From Candidatus Omnitrophota bacterium (GTDB taxonomy: Bacteria > Omnitrophota > Gorgyraeia > Gygaellales > Profunditerraquicolaceae), in the NCBI GenBank assembly GCA_016867095.1, contig VGKK01000062.1, positions 1 to 6,630 of the forward strand: a DNA stretch of 6,630 bases, written 5' to 3'. The notes under the pieces are model-generated. The model was not told the origin of the DNA, made no database searches, and saw nothing but the letters and a program-made list of their open reading frames with translations. Shown here piece by piece: positions 4,520-6,630 of the stretch. The position numbers and the translations under genes were made by a program. Position 1 is the first letter of the stretch. The number at the start of each line of letters is the position of its first letter.

Positions 4520-5464
4520 ATGACCTGGACACGCAAGGATTTATTAGGATTGGAAGACTTAAGTCAAGAGGAGATAGAGCTTATTTTATCCACGGCCGAG
4601 TCTTTCAAGGAAGTTTCTACCCGCGAGATTAAAAAGGTTCCGGCGCTGCGCGGCCAGACCGTGGTGAATTTGTTCTATGAGCCCTCTACGCGCACCCGCG
4701 TTTCTTTTGAAGTGGCGGCCAAGAGATTATCCGCGGATGTGATTAATATTACCGCCCAGGAGTCCAGCGTGCGTAAGGGCGAAACCTTGATTGATACCGG
4801 CAAAAATATTGAGGCCTTAAAAGCGGATATAGTGGTGATGCGCCACAGCGCCTCCGGCGCAGCGGCAATATTGGCGCGGCATTTAAATATCAGCGTAGTT
4901 AATGCCGGCGACGGCTGGCATGAGCACCCTACCCAGGCGCTTTTGGATATTTTTACCTTAAAAGAAAAATTAGGCCGGATCGCGGGCCTGAAGGTCAGCA
5001 TTGTCGGCGATATCGCCCATTCGCGGGTGGCGCGTTCAAATATCTGGGGCCTGACTAAGCTGGGCGCGCAGGTTACAGTCTGCGCTCCGCGCATGCTTAT
5101 CCCGCCGGCAATCGCGGAAATGGGCGCCAGGATTAGCTGTGATATAGATGAGGCCTTGAAAGAGGCGGACGCGGTCAATGTCCTGCGCATGCAGTTTGAG
5201 CGCGACGAGGAAGCGGCCTTTCCCGAAAAACTGGAATACTTTAAAAATTTCGGGATTACCGAAGAGAGATTGAAAAAAGCCAAAAAGAATATTGTGGTTA
5301 TGCACCCCGGCCCGATCAACCGCGGCATTGAGATGTCCAGCCTGGTTGCCGACGGGGTAAATTCGGTAATTTTAGACCAGGTTACCAATGGCATTGCCGT
5401 CAGGATGGCAGTGCTTTTTCTGGTGAGCCAGGCGCGCGATGAAAAACGACAAAATACTGATTAA
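4520..5464 (+). CDS. pyrB: Aspartate carbamoyltransferase catalytic chain
   Basis: PyrB joins carbamoyl phosphate and aspartate to give N-carbamoyl-L-aspartate, the committed step of pyrimidine synthesis. Its 314 residues match the catalytic chain length of about 310. Substrate motifs are present: FYEPSTRTRVSFE (52-64) and HPTQALLD (136-143) for carbamoyl phosphate, SSVRKGE (82-88) with the loop lysine, GDIAHSRVARS (163-173), and HPGPINRG (262-269) near the C-terminal active-site loop. The active enzyme is a trimer. No pyrI regulatory chain is present in the window. The ATG at 4520 gives the usual start MTWTRKDLLGL, but no Shine-Dalgarno is visible in the nine bases between the preceding hairpin and the ATG. 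The 3' end overlaps pyrC by 26 nt, suggesting coupled translation. Confidence 0.97.
   Translation: MTWTRKDLLGLEDLSQEEIELILSTAESFKEVSTREIKKVPALRGQTVVNLFYEPSTRTRVSFEVAAKRLSADVINITAQESSVRKGETLIDTGKNIEALKADIVVMRHSASGAAAILARHLNISVVNAGDGWHEHPTQALLDIFTLKEKLGRIAGLKVSIVGDIAHSRVARSNIWGLTKLGAQVTVCAPRMLIPPAIAEMGARISCDIDEALKEADAVNVLRMQFERDEEAAFPEKLEYFKNFGITEERLKKAKKNIVVMHPGPINRGIEMSSLVADGVNSVILDQVTNGIAVRMAVLFLVSQARDEKRQNTD
5430..5432 (+). promoter_or_regulatory. Minimal ribosome binding site for pyrC within pyrB
   Basis: AGG (5430-5432) lies six bases before the pyrC ATG at 5439, and GGTGA (5422-5426) lies further upstream. Both are inside the pyrB coding sequence. The signal is weak, and the 26-nt overlap suggests that ribosomes finishing pyrB help initiate pyrC. 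Confidence 0.35.
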
Positions 5465-6630
5465 AAACGGCCGCGTCATTGACCCGGCCAATAACTTTGA
5501 TGAAGTCGCGGATGTTTTAGTGGAAAACGGCAAGGTTTCCCGGGTGGACAAGAACCTTAACGGCAACAACGGCGAGGTTATTGACGCGCAGGCAAAGATT
5601 GTGCTGCCGGGGCTGGTAGATATGCACGTGCATTTGCGCGAGCCGGGCAGGGAAGATAAAGAAACAGTGGCCTCCGGTACCAGGGCGGCATTAAAAGGCG
5701 GGGTCACCAGCGTCCTGGCTATGCCGAATACCCAGCCGGCCATTGATTCCAGAGAGCATATTCTATTGCTAAAGGAGATTATTCAGCGTTCGGCCCAAGC
5801 GAATGTATTTATCTGCGGCAGCATTACCCGCGCGCGTTTAGGAGAGGAGCTGGCAGATATCGCTAAATTACAGAAAGAAGGCGCGCTGGCGATTACTGAC
5901 GACGGCGCCTCGGTGGATGACTATGATTTAATGCTGGAGGCCTTAAAAAAGGCGCGGGATAATCACATTCCGGTTATCTGCCACAGCGAGGATAAGGCGC
6001 TCTCTGCGGCAGGAGTAGTGAATTTAGGCCTGACCTCTACCCGCCTGGGGCTAAGAGGGGTTTCCAAAGAGTCGGAATATAAAAGAGTGGCCAGGGATAT
6101 TGAGCTGGCTGAGCGGGCAAAGGCTGCGGTGCATATTGCCCATGTCAGTTGCCGGGAATCCGTGGAGTTAATTGTCCAGGCCAAGGCCAAGGGGATTAAG
6201 GTTACTGCTGAGACTGCCCCGCATTATTTTGCCTTGAGCCAGGAGGCAGTGCTGGGCTATGATACAAATACCAAGGTTAATCCGCCCTTGAGGAGCAAAG
6301 ATGATGTCGCGGCAATAAAACAGGGTTTAAAAGAGGGGATAATTGACGCGATTGCCTCTGACCATGCCCCGCACACGGAAAATGAAAAGGATATTGAATT
6401 TGAATGGGCGGAGTTCGGGAGTATCGGCTTAGAAACTGAATTGGCCGTTTCCGTCACAGAGTTAGTCCACGGCGGCATATTGGATTGGCCGGGCCTGGTA
6501 GAAAAAATGGCGCTGCATCCGGCGCGGATTTTGGGAATAAACAAAGGCACGCTCGGCGCGGGATGCGACGCTGATATTATTGTGGTGGCGCCGGATAAGG
6601 AATGGCTGGTAGAAAAACAGGGTTTTGTCA
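5439..6630 (+). CDS. pyrC: Dihydroorotase, class I (3' end outside window)
   Basis: Dihydroorotase closes N-carbamoyl-L-aspartate to L-dihydroorotate, the step after PyrB. The frame stays open from the ATG at 5439 to the window edge, giving 397 residues; class I enzymes usually run to about 425-430, so only the end is missing. It starts MKNDKILIKNGRVIDP, a typical amidohydrolase N-terminal strand. Metal and catalytic motifs are intact: DMHVHLREPG (61-70; His63, His65), ITDDG (152-156; Asp155 in place of the carboxylated lysine of other classes), ICHSED (180-185; His182), HIAHVS (232-237; His235) and SDHAPH (307-312; Asp308). MPNTQP (95-100) and NPPLR (281-285) are substrate-binding segments. 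In some class I systems PyrC is active only in complex with PyrB. The overlap with pyrB would suit that, but it is not shown here. Confidence 0.97.
   Translation, partial: MKNDKILIKNGRVIDPANNFDEVADVLVENGKVSRVDKNLNGNNGEVIDAQAKIVLPGLVDMHVHLREPGREDKETVASGTRAALKGGVTSVLAMPNTQPAIDSREHILLLKEIIQRSAQANVFICGSITRARLGEELADIAKLQKEGALAITDDGASVDDYDLMLEALKKARDNHIPVICHSEDKALSAAGVVNLGLTSTRLGLRGVSKESEYKRVARDIELAERAKAAVHIAHVSCRESVELIVQAKAKGIKVTAETAPHYFALSQEAVLGYDTNTKVNPPLRSKDDVAAIKQGLKEGIIDAIASDHAPHTENEKDIEFEWAEFGSIGLETELAVSVTELVHGGILDWPGLVEKMALHPARILGINKGTLGAGCDADIIVVAPDKEWLVEKQGFV

Noticed and set aside
4675..5394. A 239-codon − strand frame opposite pyrB, and similar antisense frames opposite glmS, pyrR and pyrC
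   Set aside because: These are antisense shadows of well-conserved genes with intact motifs on the + strand, and their translations look like no known family.

Overview
The window is bacterial chromosome carrying five housekeeping genes, all on the + strand: glmS, rsmI, pyrR, pyrB and pyrC (cut by the right edge). About a quarter of it is intergenic DNA, unusually dense in inverted and tandem repeats. A PyrR-type attenuated pyr operon, a class I dihydroorotase and AT-rich palindromic spacers would suit an uncultured candidate-phylum bacterium (Omnitrophota-like is my guess). That assignment is inference at low confidence, because no rRNA or lineage marker is present.

Region 1 (1-772) holds no credible gene. 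It contains two copies of a 195-bp-period repeat (1-127 and 196-322, identical), a perfect 12-bp hairpin (334-360), an AT-rich stretch with a possible weak promoter (411-439), and three tandem copies of a 108-bp element (about 456-769). Each 108-bp copy contains an 11-bp stem, a stem that overlaps and competes with it, a GC-rich hairpin and a purine-rich GAGGTG. In the last copy that GAGGTG is the apparent ribosome binding site of glmS. The oldest copy differs from the other two at five consecutive stem positions, and every change is compensated on the opposite arm.

Region 2 (773-3419) has full-length glmS (amino-sugar and peptidoglycan precursor synthesis), a 154-bp AT-rich imperfect palindrome, and a short rsmI (16S rRNA ribose methylation) that ends at the catalytic domain.

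Region 3 (3420-6630) is the pyrimidine operon. A near-consensus promoter (3458-3486) leads into a leader with a candidate PyrR-binding hairpin (3512-3533), a possible antiterminator and a clear intrinsic terminator (3574-3607). Between the terminator and pyrR lie a hairpin and a three-way-junction-like fold that would bury the pyrR ribosome binding region. pyrR is followed by 208 bp almost filled by two abutting stem-loops, then pyrB, which overlaps pyrC by 26 nt. PyrR would sense UMP and terminate transcription in its own leader. PyrB and PyrC catalyse the second and third steps of UMP synthesis. The remaining pyr and car genes may continue downstream.

The most interesting material is the structured intergenic DNA: the covarying 108-bp repeat feeding into glmS, and the chain of RNA-like folds controlling the pyr operon.
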